Source: an uncultured Megamonas sp. (GTDB lineage Bacteria; Bacillota_C; Negativicutes; Selenomonadales; Selenomonadaceae). Taken from it: 33,069 nucleotides of DNA. Positions within the stretch are counted from its first letter, which is position 1. Each line of letters begins with the position of its first letter. Under the pieces are notes generated by a model. That model was given only the letters and a program-made list of their open reading frames with translations, searched no databases and had not been told where the DNA came from. The translations under genes were made by a program, and so were the position numbers. The stretch spans positions 1 to 33,069 of the forward strand of contig USPM01000010.1 in NCBI GenBank assembly GCA_900556715.1, in the 5' to 3' direction. Shown here one piece after another: positions 7,205-15,896 of this stretch.

Positions 7205-9124
7205 ATGAAGAGCAAAAAAAATAAAAAGAATATTTCCAAAAAAGATGTAAAAGTGGCATCTAAAGTTGATGATAAAGATTTATTTGAAGTCAGATTACAT
7301 AAATATTATGATGAACTAAAATGGCTTTATTGTGAATTGTATCAACAACAGCCAAATCCTTTGAATTATTTTGATGATTTAATTAAGAATTTAAGAGATT
7401 TTTATAATCAAAGAGAAGATTATTTAAAAGAATTAGATATTGCACGTGAAAAAAATAATAATTGGTATAAAGGCAATGATTTCATCGGAATGATGATGTA
7501 TGTAAATAATTTTTCTGGCACTTTAAAGGGATTTGAAAAAAGAATACCTTATTTACAAGAGAGCAATGTAAATTATATTCATTTGATGCCTTTGTTGACA
7601 TCTCCAAAAGATGAAGGTGATGGTGGTTATGCTGTAGCAGATTTTCGCAATGTTCAAGAAGAGTTGGGAACAATGGAAGATTTGCGTAAATTAGCTAAAA
7701 AATGTCATCATAATAAAATCAGTATTTGTCTAGATTTCGTTATGAACCATACTTCTAATCAACATGAATGGGCAAAAAAAGCAAGAGCTGGAGAAAAAGA
7801 ATATCAAGATAGATATTTCTTCTTTGATAATTACGATATGCCAAGATTATTTGAAGAAAAATGTCCGCAGGTATTTCCAACAACAGCACCAGGTAATTTT
7901 ACTTATTTAGAAGATATTAATAAATTTGTAATGACTACTTTCTATCCATATCAATGGGATTTGGATTATCGTAATCCTACAGTATTTAATGAAATGGTTT
8001 ATAATATGCTATATTTGGCAAATCAAGGTATAGATATTATTCGCTTAGATGCTGTACCATATATTTGGAAACAATTAGGCACAAATTGCCGTAATTTACC
8101 ACAAGTTCATACTTTAGTGCGTATGATGCGTATGATTACAGAAATAGTTTGCCCATCTGTATTATTATTAGGTGAAGTCGTAATGGAACCAGAAAAAGTA
8201 GTTCCATATTTTGGTACAATAGAAAAGCCAGAATGTCATATGCTTTATAATGTAACTACTATGGCTACAACATGGCATACTGTAGCGACTAGAGATGTTA
8301 GTTTGTTGAAACATCAGCTTGATATTTTAGCTTCTTTACCAAAACAGTATATTTTCCAAAATTATTTACGTTGTCATGATGATATCGGTTGGGGCTTAGA
8401 TTATGGTTTCTTGAGATATCAAGGAATAGAAGAAGTTTCTCATAAGAGATATTTAAATGATTTCTTCACAGGAAAATATCCAGATTCTTTCAGTTGCGGT
8501 GAATTATATAATGACGATGAATCTTTAGGTGATGCTCGTCTTTGTGGTACTACAGCTTCTTTATGCGGTATAGAGCATTATGACAAACAAAAAGATAAAG
8601 ATGGTATACAATCAGCTATTGATTTGGATTTAATGTTGCATGGATTCTTGTTTAGTTTATCTGGTATACCTGTTATTTACAGTGGTGATGAAGTAGCTCA
8701 ATATAATGATTGGGATTATAAAAATGATAAATATAAACAAGCAGATTCTCGTTATATTCATCGCGGTGCTTTTAACTGGCGTAAAGCAGGTCGTCGTAAA
8801 ATAGATAATGCTATTCAAGCAAAAGTATATCAAGGTATTAGCAAAATGGAAAAAATACGTTTGCAATATGATGTATTCTCTACAGATGCTAATATTTATA
8901 CTTTGGATACATGGAATAAATCTACAGTTGCATTGGTGCGTGAAACAGAAACTGAAAAATTCATTGGTGTTTATAATTTCAGTGAATATGAACAAATGGC
9001 ATGGATTAATGAACAAGATGGATTATATAAAGAATTATTGACAAAACAAAAAGATTTTAAAGCATCAGGATTGAAATTGCCAGGACATGGTATTTTATGG
9101 CTTTGGAGAAGTAAAAAAGCATAA
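7205..9124 (+). CDS. Amylosucrase-type GH13 enzyme
   Basis: A 639-residue protein colinear with amylosucrase (GH13 subfamily 4), which splits sucrose and polymerises the glucose into alpha-1,4-glucan while releasing fructose. The catalytic triad is visible: nucleophile Asp282 (IIRLDAV), acid/base Glu324 (LLGEVV) and Asp392 (RCHDDIGW). The pair that sets sucrose specificity in amylosucrase is also kept: Asp139 in DGGYAV and Arg516 in ADSRYIHR. The start at 7205 follows GGAGGG; an upstream ATG at 7166 has no ribosome site. No signal peptide, so cytoplasmic. A lysine-rich N-terminus precedes the helical N-domain. It stands alone with no sucrose transporter nearby. Sucrose hydrolase activity is the main alternative. 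Confidence 0.85.
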   Translation: MKSKKNKKNISKKDVKVASKVDDKDLFEVRLHKYYDELKWLYCELYQQQPNPLNYFDDLIKNLRDFYNQREDYLKELDIAREKNNNWYKGNDFIGMMMYVNNFSGTLKGFEKRIPYLQESNVNYIHLMPLLTSPKDEGDGGYAVADFRNVQEELGTMEDLRKLAKKCHHNKISICLDFVMNHTSNQHEWAKKARAGEKEYQDRYFFFDNYDMPRLFEEKCPQVFPTTAPGNFTYLEDINKFVMTTFYPYQWDLDYRNPTVFNEMVYNMLYLANQGIDIIRLDAVPYIWKQLGTNCRNLPQVHTLVRMMRMITEIVCPSVLLLGEVVMEPEKVVPYFGTIEKPECHMLYNVTTMATTWHTVATRDVSLLKHQLDILASLPKQYIFQNYLRCHDDIGWGLDYGFLRYQGIEEVSHKRYLNDFFTGKYPDSFSCGELYNDDESLGDARLCGTTASLCGIEHYDKQKDKDGIQSAIDLDLMLHGFLFSLSGIPVIYSGDEVAQYNDWDYKNDKYKQADSRYIHRGAFNWRKAGRRKIDNAIQAKVYQGISKMEKIRLQYDVFSTDANIYTLDTWNKSTVALVRETETEKFIGVYNFSEYEQMAWINEQDGLYKELLTKQKDFKASGLKLPGHGILWLWRSKKA

Positions 9125-9142
9125 TATGAAACTATAATAAAT

Positions 9143-9182
9143 AAAAGGCGTTAACCCTAGATTTAAGGTTAACGCCTTTTTA
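9143..9182. terminator. Bidirectional terminator
   Basis: AAAAGGCGTTAACC (9143-9156) pairs with GGTTAACGCCTTTT (9167-9180), placed between the convergent amylosucrase and CNNM/CorC-like genes. Confidence 0.88.
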
Positions 9183-9189
9183 TTATTGT

Positions 9190-10497
9190 TTATTTTATCT
9201 GTGTAACTAAGATGCGGTCAATACGGGCTTTATCCATACTGATGATTTCAAAGCGAAATTTATGCCAGATGATTTTTTCACCGACTTTAGGAATGTAGCC
9301 GAAATATGAAGTGATAAAGCCACCCATAGTTTGAAAATGGCCACTATCTTCATTTGGCAATACTTCAATGTCAAATTTTTCTTTAAAATCGTCAATATCA
9401 AAAAGTCCATCGATGTACCAAGAGTGGTCATCTCGTTGTATGATTTGTGGTGAATTTGCCACAGGTTTGCCTGTGATATCACCTAAGACTTCATTGATGA
9501 TGTCAAAGATAGTGATAAAACCAACAACACCACCATATTCATCGAGGACTACAGCTTCATTGATTTCACTTTCACGGAATTTTTCAAGTACGCGAAAACT
9601 TTCCATAGCACGAGGTACAAACATAGGTTTATGCATGAGCTTTTCTAAATCAAGAGGTTTGTTGGATAATAATTCGTTTAAAATATCTTTAGCATAAACA
9701 ATACCTACAAATTCATCAAGATTATCTTTACCCACAAGAAAAACATTTTGATTATGTTCTTTGATAAATTTTAAATTATCTTCTAAGCTATCTTCAAGGT
9801 CAAGCCATATCATCTGTGTACGAGGTGTCATTAATGAATAAGCTGTTTGGTCACTCATATGAAAAATACGATCAACTATATCTTGTTCAGCTTTTTCAAA
9901 AGTACCATCTTCTGTACCTTTTTCGATTAAATCTTTTACCTCATCTTCAGTAACACTATCATTATTTTGAGGATTGATGCCAAAAATCAATAATAATGTA
10001 TTAGCTATAGAAATGAATAAACTAATAAATGGGGATAAAAGTTTTTTCCAGATTTTCAATGGTGTTAATAGTGTGAGTAGATAAGACTCTGGTTTTGTAA
10101 GGGCTATATTGCGTGGTAAAGTTATACTCAAAATCAAACACAATAAGATGATTACAAATGTAGTGCAAACTAAGGAGATAGGTTCTATATAATTATTGTA
10201 ATCTGGAAAGATTTTTTGTAAGTTGTGAATAATGAAAGGTGCAAGTGAAATACCAGTTAAAAGACCTATTAAAATATTACAACTAACGTTACCTATCTGC
10301 ACAGCAATCAAATATGTTGTAGGTTTGTCAATTATTTTTAATGCCTCAGAAGCTTTCTTTTTACCTTCATCAAGCATTTTTTCTAATTGATTTTTATGAG
10401 AATCAGCAATAGCTACTTCAGAAAGAATAAATAAAGCATTTATTAAAATTAATATAAAAATTAATCCAATAAATAAATCCGTCTCGGGAATATCCAA
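9190..10497 (-). CDS. CNNM/CorC-like (HlyC/CorC family) membrane protein with CBS pair
   Basis: 435 residues with the usual layout. A DUF21/CNNM transmembrane domain covers about 1-175 and a CBS pair about 205-325, with MTPRTQMIWLD at its start and AVVLDEYGGVVGFITIFDIINEVLGDI at its end. A CorC_HlyC C-terminal domain runs from about 345. The family is linked to Mg2+ or Co2+ efflux and Mg2+ homeostasis; older names call it hemolysin. The start codon is TTG (minus strand, 10497), supported by AAGGAAG nine bases upstream; no in-frame ATG fits the conserved N-terminus. It is monocistronic and convergent with the amylosucrase gene. Confidence 0.88.
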   Translation of the reverse strand: MDIPETDLFIGLIFILILINALFILSEVAIADSHKNQLEKMLDEGKKKASEALKIIDKPTTYLIAVQIGNVSCNILIGLLTGISLAPFIIHNLQKIFPDYNNYIEPISLVCTTFVIILLCLILSITLPRNIALTKPESYLLTLLTPLKIWKKLLSPFISLFISIANTLLLIFGINPQNNDSVTEDEVKDLIEKGTEDGTFEKAEQDIVDRIFHMSDQTAYSLMTPRTQMIWLDLEDSLEDNLKFIKEHNQNVFLVGKDNLDEFVGIVYAKDILNELLSNKPLDLEKLMHKPMFVPRAMESFRVLEKFRESEINEAVVLDEYGGVVGFITIFDIINEVLGDITGKPVANSPQIIQRDDHSWYIDGLFDIDDFKEKFDIEVLPNEDSGHFQTMGGFITSYFGYIPKVGEKIIWHKFRFEIISMDKARIDRILVTQIK

Positions 10498-10618
10498 ATA
10501 TCAACACTTCCTTATCTAAAATATACTATATTATACCACTTATACATGATAAATGCTATTTTGACGATAATTTTTACATAGTTTGAAAAAATTTTACTAA
10601 AATTTTTCAAAAAAGGTA

Positions 10619-10648
10619 TTGACATTTTAGTACGGGTTAATATATAAT
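10619..10648 (+). promoter_or_regulatory. Promoter of the first tRNA-Gly pair
   Basis: TTGACA (10619-10624), an 18-base spacer, then TATAAT (10643-10648): both hexamers are exact consensus. It lies about 40 bases upstream of the first tRNA-Gly. Confidence 0.85.
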
Positions 10649-10689
10649 AATCAACGTCGCTGATACGTTTAGTAAAGCAACAAGACAAC

Positions 10690-10764
10690 GCGGGAGTAGC
10701 TCAGTGGTAGAGCATCACCTTGCCAAGGTGAGGGTCGCGAGTTCGAGCCTCGTTTCCCGCTCCA
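10690..10764 (+). tRNA. tRNA-Gly(GCC), copy 1
   Basis: A 75-base cloverleaf with the CCA encoded. Acceptor GCGGGAG pairs with TTCCCGC. The anticodon stem TCACC/GGTGA closes the loop TTGCCAA with anticodon GCC. The T-loop is TTCGAGC. It differs from the other two copies by a compensatory change at acceptor pair 5:68 (G-C here, A-U there). Confidence 0.97.
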
Positions 10765-10770
10765 TATCAT

Positions 10771-10845
10771 GCGGAAGTAGCTCAGTGGTAGAGCATCACC
10801 TTGCCAAGGTGAGGGTCGCGAGTTCGAGCCTCGTTTTCCGCTCCA
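10771..10845 (+). tRNA. tRNA-Gly(GCC), copy 2
   Basis: A 75-base tRNA-Gly with anticodon GCC, six bases after copy 1 and on the same transcript. The acceptor is GCGGAAG/TTTCCGC with CCA encoded. The sequence is identical over its full length to copy 3 at 12284. Confidence 0.97.
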
Positions 10846-10857
10846 TTTGATAAATAT

Positions 10858-10882
10858 CCCAGTAGAAATACTGGGTTTTTTT
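10858..10882 (+). terminator. Terminator after the tRNA-Gly pair
   Basis: CCCAGTA (10858-10864), a GAAA loop, TACTGGG (10869-10875), then seven T residues. Confidence 0.88.
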
Positions 10883-10923
10883 GTTTATAATATATAAAAA
10901 TGAATATTAGAGCAGGTGATAAA

Positions 10924-12228
10924 ATGAAACCATTTATGCAAGAATTTATCGCAGGATTTATTTTGATCATGGTATTAGTTGTATTTACAGTAGGTGGATT
11001 AAGTAATTTACATGATGCCCAAGAATTAGTGGCAGGACTTATATTATTAGCCACTTTGATTGTATTTACCTTAGGTAAAAGTCCTGTATTTCGAGTAGAT
11101 AGAGCGGGGATGTCTATCATCGGTGCTTCGCTGATGACAGCTTTTGGTATATTATCTATTGATGAAGCCGTACAAGCAATTGATGCCAAAACTATAGTAG
11201 TATTATTTTCATTAATGGTTGTTGTAAGTAATTTGAAATTAGCTGGCTTTTTTACATATATAGGGAAATTAGTATTTACTCATATTCATTCAGGAAAAAC
11301 ATTATTATTAGCTGTTACATTTATGTCCGGAGTTTTATCTTCTATAGTAATCAATGATATTGTTTGTTTATTATTTACGCCTGTAGTAATCATGATTTGT
11401 TTAAAAGTAAAAGTAAATCCAGTTCCTTATTTACTTGCTGTGGCAATGGCTTCTAATATCGGTAGTGCATGTACCTTTATTGGTAATCCACAAAATGTAT
11501 TAATAGGTAGCTTATCTCAAGTTCCTGCTGGAGAATATTTTTTATCAGCAGCACCAATATCTTTTTTAGGTTTGATAATGTTATATTTAGCTATATCATT
11601 TAAATATGGAAAAGATTTATCGGTAAGATTTAATTTTGAAAGTGACAATAATAGTATTATTCATAAATATTTATTGAGTAAAACTATTATAGTTTTAGCT
11701 TTAGTCATTATTTTTTATTTAGTAGGTTTTGACTTATCATTAACAGCTAGCTTTGGGGCAGCATTTTTATTGATTAATGCCCGTATAAAACCAGAACGTG
11801 TCTATGAAGATATAGATTTTAACTTATTGATTATGTTCATTGGCTTGTTTATCATCATTGCTGGTGTAGAAAAAAGTGGTTTATTAGAATTGATAAATAG
11901 TTTTTTACCTCCAGAATATATGAAGGAAATACCACTATTTTCTGTGATGGCAATAATATTATCTAATATAGTAAGTAATGTGCCAGCTGTATTACTTTTA
12001 AGATATTACATTCCTGTAGATGAACAAATATTATGGCAAGCTTTAGCATTATTGTCTACGATTGCTGGCAATTTGACAGTTTTTGGTTCTATTGCAAATT
12101 TAATCGTTATTGAAATAGCTAAAAAACAAGGGATAAAGATTACATCACGTCAATATTTAAAAATAGGTTTTCCGCTTACAATATTATTATCCATAATCAG
12201 TATCGTTTGGTTTGAATTTATAAATTAA
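10924..12228 (+). CDS. ArsB/NhaD-type anion permease
   Basis: A 434-residue membrane protein with about eleven to twelve hydrophobic segments, of the ArsB/NhaD (ion transporter) superfamily. Typical parts are the early DAKTIVVLFSLMVVVSNL, the re-entrant-type VLSSIVINDIVCLLFTPVVI, and NIGSACTFIGNPQNVLIGSLS, which matches the conserved GNPQN ion-site region. A second symmetrical site is ILSNIVSNVPAVLLL. The substrate could be arsenite, citrate-like acids or Na+/H+, and sequence alone does not decide. No arsR or arsenate reductase is adjacent, which weakens the arsenite reading. The ATG at 10924 follows AGGTGAT; an ATG at 10900 has no ribosome site. The gene is sandwiched between tRNA-Gly genes. 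Confidence 0.82.
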   Translation: MKPFMQEFIAGFILIMVLVVFTVGGLSNLHDAQELVAGLILLATLIVFTLGKSPVFRVDRAGMSIIGASLMTAFGILSIDEAVQAIDAKTIVVLFSLMVVVSNLKLAGFFTYIGKLVFTHIHSGKTLLLAVTFMSGVLSSIVINDIVCLLFTPVVIMICLKVKVNPVPYLLAVAMASNIGSACTFIGNPQNVLIGSLSQVPAGEYFLSAAPISFLGLIMLYLAISFKYGKDLSVRFNFESDNNSIIHKYLLSKTIIVLALVIIFYLVGFDLSLTASFGAAFLLINARIKPERVYEDIDFNLLIMFIGLFIIIAGVEKSGLLELINSFLPPEYMKEIPLFSVMAIILSNIVSNVPAVLLLRYYIPVDEQILWQALALLSTIAGNLTVFGSIANLIVIEIAKKQGIKITSRQYLKIGFPLTILLSIISIVWFEFIN

Positions 12229-12233
12229 AAGTG

Positions 12234-12262
12234 TTGACTTTTTGTTATTTATCATTTATAAT
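12234..12262 (+). promoter_or_regulatory. Promoter of the third tRNA-Gly
   Basis: TTGACT (12234-12239), a 17-base spacer, TATAAT (12257-12262), starting just after the permease stop codon and about 20 bases before the tRNA. Confidence 0.8.
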
Positions 12263-12283
12263 AATTTATGTTGTTAAAACAGT

Positions 12284-12358
12284 GCGGAAGTAGCTCAGTG
12301 GTAGAGCATCACCTTGCCAAGGTGAGGGTCGCGAGTTCGAGCCTCGTTTTCCGCTCCA
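12284..12358 (+). tRNA. tRNA-Gly(GCC), copy 3
   Basis: A 75-base tRNA, identical to copy 2 at every position, with anticodon GCC and CCA encoded. It has its own consensus promoter and terminator, so it is a separate transcription unit. Confidence 0.97.
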
Positions 12359-12370
12359 TAAGAAATTGGT

Positions 12371-12399
12371 CCCCAGTCAATAAAGACTGGGGTATTTTT
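12371..12399 (+). terminator. Terminator after tRNA-Gly copy 3
   Basis: CCCCAGTC (12371-12378) pairs with GACTGGGG (12385-12392), then TATTTTT. Confidence 0.85.
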
Positions 12400-12434
12400 G
12401 TACTTAGACTTGTTTTTATGAAAGTATTGTGATA

Positions 12435-12481
12435 TCATTCATTTAGTATAGTAGGTGTACTGTGACTATTAAGATGAATGA
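12435..12481. repeat. Nested inverted repeat in the tig leader
   Basis: TCATTCAT (12435-12442) is the exact complement of ATGAATGA (12474-12481). Inside, ATAGT and ACTAT form a second short stem. There is no T-run. The element lies 60-105 bases before the trigger-factor start and includes a possible -10 (TATAGT, 12447-12452). It could be an operator or a folded 5' leader. Confidence 0.5.
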
Positions 12482-12540
12482 CAGTAACATATACAATAAG
12501 AATTTTGGTTTACTAGTTAAACAGGAGGTTTTTTTTTACA

Positions 12541-13833
12541 ATGAACGTTACTACAGAAAAGATCGAAAATCATAAGGTAGTACTTACAATTGAAGTACCA
12601 GCTGAAGAACTTGATAAAGGTATTAAAGCTGCTTGCAAATCCCTTGCAAATCGTGTAAATATCCCTGGTTTCAGAAAAGGTAAAGCTCCTCGTCGTATTC
12701 TTGAAATGAATATCGGTAAAGAAGCTATCTTAGATGAAGCTTTTGATCGCGTTGCACAGAAAGCTTTTGATGAAGCTTTAAAACAAGAAAACTTAGATCC
12801 AGTAGATCGTCCACAGGTTGACATCGTAACTTTAGAAGAAGGCAAAGATGTAGTATTCAAAGCTACTATTACTCCTGTTCCAGAAGTTACTCTTGGCGAA
12901 TACAAAGGATTAAAAGTTGCTAAAGACGCTGTTGAAGTAAAAGATGAACAAGTTGAAGAACAAGTAAAAAATATCTTAAATCATCATGCAAAAATGGTTG
13001 ACGCTGAAGAAGGTGCAACTGTTGCAAACGACGATTTCATCACTTTAGATTTCAAAGGTGAAGTTGACGGTGTAGCATTCCCAGGTGGCGAAGGTAAAGA
13101 TTATCCACTTCAAATCGGTTCTCATTCTTTCATCGATACTTTTGAAGATCAACTCGTTGGTCTTAAAGTTGGCGAAGAAAAAGACGTTAATGTAACATTC
13201 CCAGAAGAATATCATGCTAAAGATTTAGCTGGTAAAGCTGCTGTATTCCATTGCAAAATTAACAGCATTAAACACAAAGAAATGCCTGAACTCACAGATG
13301 AATTCGTAAAAGAAACTACTTCTTATGAAAACATCGAAGATATGAAAGCAAAACTTCGTGAAAACATTGAAAAAAATGCACAGCGTGAAGCAGATACTAA
13401 ACGTCGTAACGAAATCTTAAAACAAGCTACTGATAATATCACAGTTGATATTCCAGAAGTTATGATTGAAAACCGTGTAAGCAACATGATTCAAGAACTT
13501 TCCGTAAATCTTGAAAACCAAGGTATGAACCTTGATGCTTATTTAAAATATGCTAACATGGATATAGCAAAACTTCGTGAACAGTACAAAGAAAGTGCTG
13601 CAATTGCAGTTAAAACTGACCTTATGTTAGATGCTGTAGCAAAAGCTGAAGATATCAAAGTTGAAAACGCTGATATCAACGCTGAAATCGCTTTACTTGC
13701 TGCTACTTATGGTACAACTCCACAAGAAGTAAGCAAAATTATTAAAAAGAACCACAGCATTGGTAACTTAGTAGCTACTGTACTTCACAAAAAAGCTGCT
13801 AACTTCATCATTGACAGTGCTGTAGAAGCTTAA
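12541..13833 (+). CDS. tig: Trigger factor (ribosome-associated chaperone/PPIase)
   Basis: 430 residues. The N-terminal ribosome-binding domain carries the signature GFRKGKAPR (43-51), which docks at ribosomal protein L23 beside the exit tunnel. A central FKBP-type peptidyl-prolyl isomerase domain covers about 155-245 ([14 protein letters not shown], then [20 protein letters not shown]). The long helical C-terminal chaperone arms complete it. It binds nascent chains and helps them fold. A GGAGG site lies 12 bases before the ATG. Codon use is more C-ending than in flanking genes, as expected of a highly expressed gene. It leads the tig-clpP-clpX-lon cluster. Confidence 0.97.
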   Translation: MNVTTEKIENHKVVLTIEVPAEELDKGIKAACKSLANRVNIPGFRKGKAPRRILEMNIGKEAILDEAFDRVAQKAFDEALKQENLDPVDRPQVDIVTLEEGKDVVFKATITPVPEVTLGEYKGLKVAKDAVEVKDEQVEEQVKNILNHHAKMVDAEEGATVANDDFITLDFKGEVDGVAFPGGEGKDYPLQIGSHSFIDTFEDQLVGLKVGEEKDVNVTFPEEYHAKDLAGKAAVFHCKINSIKHKEMPELTDEFVKETTSYENIEDMKAKLRENIEKNAQREADTKRRNEILKQATDNITVDIPEVMIENRVSNMIQELSVNLENQGMNLDAYLKYANMDIAKLREQYKESAAIAVKTDLMLDAVAKAEDIKVENADINAEIALLAATYGTTPQEVSKIIKKNHSIGNLVATVLHKKAANFIIDSAVEA

Positions 13834-13874
13834 TTAGAAAACAAAAAGTAATATTTTTGACCGGGGTGAATGAT

Positions 13875-14483
13875 ATGAACTATGTACCAATGGTAGTTGA
13901 ACAATCAGGACGTGGTGAACGTGCCTATGATATTTATTCTCGTCTATTAAAAGACCGTATAATTTTTTTAGGTGGTCCTATTGATGATAATGTAGCTAAC
14001 GTGGTAATAGCCCAGCTTCTCTTCTTAGAATCTGAAGACCCGGATAAAGATATTCACCTTTATATTAATAGTCCCGGCGGTGTTGTTACTGCCGGGCTAG
14101 CTATTTATGATACTATGCAATATATCAAGCCAGATGTATCTACAATTTGCATTGGTCAAGCTGCTAGCATGGGTTCTGTACTTTTGGCAGCTGGTGCAAA
14201 AGGCAAACGATATGCACTTCCATATTCTCGTATTATGATACATCAACCTCTTGGCGGAGCTCAGGGACAGTCTACAGATATTCAAATTCAGGCTCGTGAA
14301 ATTTTGCGTATTCGTGAAACTTTAAATGAAATATTAAGTCGTCATACTGGGCAGTCTGTAAAAAAACTTACAGAAGATACAGAACGTGATAATTTCATGT
14401 CTGCATTAGAAGCTAAAAAATATGGTTTGATTGATGAAGTAATCGTTCGTCCACAAAGCGAAAAAGAAAAAAGTGATAAGTAG
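13875..14483 (+). CDS. clpP: ATP-dependent Clp protease proteolytic subunit ClpP
   Basis: A 202-residue serine protease that forms the tetradecameric chamber fed by ClpX. The catalytic triad is complete: Ser98 (AASMGS), His123 (MIHQP) and Asp172 (ERDNF). The N-terminus [25 protein letters not shown] is the standard one, and ATG 13875 follows GGGGTGA six bases upstream. A TTG start at 13857 would only add unconserved residues through the ribosome site. It lies 41 bases after tig and 29 before clpX, a classical operon. Confidence 0.97.
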   Translation: MNYVPMVVEQSGRGERAYDIYSRLLKDRIIFLGGPIDDNVANVVIAQLLFLESEDPDKDIHLYINSPGGVVTAGLAIYDTMQYIKPDVSTICIGQAASMGSVLLAAGAKGKRYALPYSRIMIHQPLGGAQGQSTDIQIQAREILRIRETLNEILSRHTGQSVKKLTEDTERDNFMSALEAKKYGLIDEVIVRPQSEKEKSDK

Positions 14484-14512
14484 TAATCATAAGTTGCTAA
14501 GATAAGAGGTGA

Positions 14513-15772
14513 ATGTTGTTGAATTTCGGTGAGGGTAATAAAGGCCAAATGAAATGTTCATTCTGTGGAAAAACTCAGGAACAAGTGCGTAAATTAGTAG
14601 CTGGCCCAGGAGTTTATATCTGCGATGAATGTGTTAAACTTTGCAATGATATTGTAGAAGAAGAGGTTAGCGATAATGAGCCTGTAGAAGTTAAAGAATT
14701 GCCAAAACCTAAAGAGATATATGACATTTTAAATCAATATGTTATAGGCCAAGAAGAAGCAAAGAAGTCTCTTTCGGTAGCAGTTTACAATCACTATAAA
14801 CGTATAAATAGAGTTATAAAGCAGGATGATGTTGAATTACAAAAGTCCAATATTTTAATGTTAGGGCCAACTGGTAGTGGAAAAACTCTGCTTGCACAAA
14901 CATTAGCCAGAATATTAAATGTTCCTTTTGCTATAGCCGATGCAACATCACTTACAGAAGCAGGTTATGTTGGTGAAGATGTAGAAAATATTCTACTAAA
15001 ATTAATCCAAGCTGCTAATAATGATATTGAACAAGCTCAAAAAGGTATCATCTATATAGATGAAATTGATAAAATTGCTCGTAAATCCGAGAACCCTTCA
15101 ATAACAAGAGATGTTTCTGGTGAGGGAGTGCAACAAGCACTTTTAAAAATCCTAGAAGGTACAATTGCTAGTGTTCCACCACAAGGTGGAAGAAAGCATC
15201 CTCATCAAGAAGGCATGTTACAGATTGATACTACAAATATTTTATTTATTTGTGGTGGTGCTTTTGATGGTATTGAAAAAATAATAGATGCACGCTTAGG
15301 ACATAAAAACCTTGGTTTCGGTGCAGATATAAAAAGTAAACGCAAACAAAGTACAGGTGAAATTTTAAAACATGTTTTACCTGAAGATTTATTAAAAAGT
15401 GGGTTGATACCAGAATTTATAGGACGTGTTCCTGTAATAGTTACTTTAGAGTCTTTGACAGAAGATGCATTAGTAGATATTTTGGTAAAACCTAAGAATG
15501 CTTTAGTAAAACAGTATAGCAAACTTTTGGAAATGGATGGTGTGAAACTTCATTTTGATGATGAAGCCTTGCATTTGATTGCCAAAGAAGCTTTGGAGCG
15601 TAAGACAGGTGCTAGGGGACTTCGCTCAATTATTGAACGTATTATGCGTGATGTAATGTTTGAAATACCTTCCAAAATGGGTGCTGTTTCTTGTGAAATA
15701 ACTAAAGAGATTATTGAAAAGAAAAAAACTCCTGTAATAACTTATGCTGACAAAAAAGCTGTAAAAAAATAA
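14513..15772 (+). CDS. clpX: ATP-dependent Clp protease ATP-binding subunit ClpX
   Basis: A 419-residue AAA+ unfoldase. The N-terminal C4 zinc finger uses Cys15, Cys18, Cys37 and Cys40. Walker A is GPTGSGKT (118-125), Walker B ends in Asp183-Glu184, and the pore loop is GYVGED. The ClpP-docking loop reads LGF (267-269) rather than the more common IGF. The start is uncertain: the AGAGGTGA ribosome site runs right up to ATG 14513, so TTG 14516 or TTG 14519 would have better spacing, shortening the protein by one or two residues. It recognises tagged substrates and threads them into ClpP. Confidence 0.96.
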   Translation: MLLNFGEGNKGQMKCSFCGKTQEQVRKLVAGPGVYICDECVKLCNDIVEEEVSDNEPVEVKELPKPKEIYDILNQYVIGQEEAKKSLSVAVYNHYKRINRVIKQDDVELQKSNILMLGPTGSGKTLLAQTLARILNVPFAIADATSLTEAGYVGEDVENILLKLIQAANNDIEQAQKGIIYIDEIDKIARKSENPSITRDVSGEGVQQALLKILEGTIASVPPQGGRKHPHQEGMLQIDTTNILFICGGAFDGIEKIIDARLGHKNLGFGADIKSKRKQSTGEILKHVLPEDLLKSGLIPEFIGRVPVIVTLESLTEDALVDILVKPKNALVKQYSKLLEMDGVKLHFDDEALHLIAKEALERKTGARGLRSIIERIMRDVMFEIPSKMGAVSCEITKEIIEKKKTPVITYADKKAVKK

Positions 15773-15814
15773 CTTATTTTTAGCAAAGTAACAGGATATT
15801 AATATGCCATTAAT

Positions 15815-15859
15815 AAAGAGTTGTTGCCAGGCTAAATAAAACCGCAGCAACTCTTTTTT
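15815..15859 (+). terminator. Terminator between clpX and lon
   Basis: AAAGAGTTGTTGC (15815-15827) pairs with GCAGCAACTCTTT (15844-15856), one G-U pair included, followed by T residues. lon therefore probably needs its own promoter, possibly within the 37 bases left before its start or by read-through. Confidence 0.8.
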
Positions 15860-15896
15860 ATAATAAATATTTTATACTCATAGGAGGATTTCTTTC

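Noticed and set aside
8657..9016. Minus-strand open frame inside the amylosucrase gene
   Set aside because: A shadow of a coding strand with clear catalytic motifs; its translation is low-complexity and hydrophobic without family features.
10782..11189. Minus-strand open frame through tRNA-Gly copy 2 and the start of the permease gene
   Set aside because: It runs antisense across a tRNA and a well-supported gene and has no recognisable protein features.
10924..12228. Calling the permease an arsenite pump (arsB)
   Set aside because: No arsR, arsC or arsA gene is adjacent, and the superfamily covers several unrelated substrates.
13857..13874. TTG start for clpP
   Set aside because: The region encodes the ribosome site GGGGTGA for ATG 13875, which gives the conserved N-terminus and the standard residue numbering of the triad.
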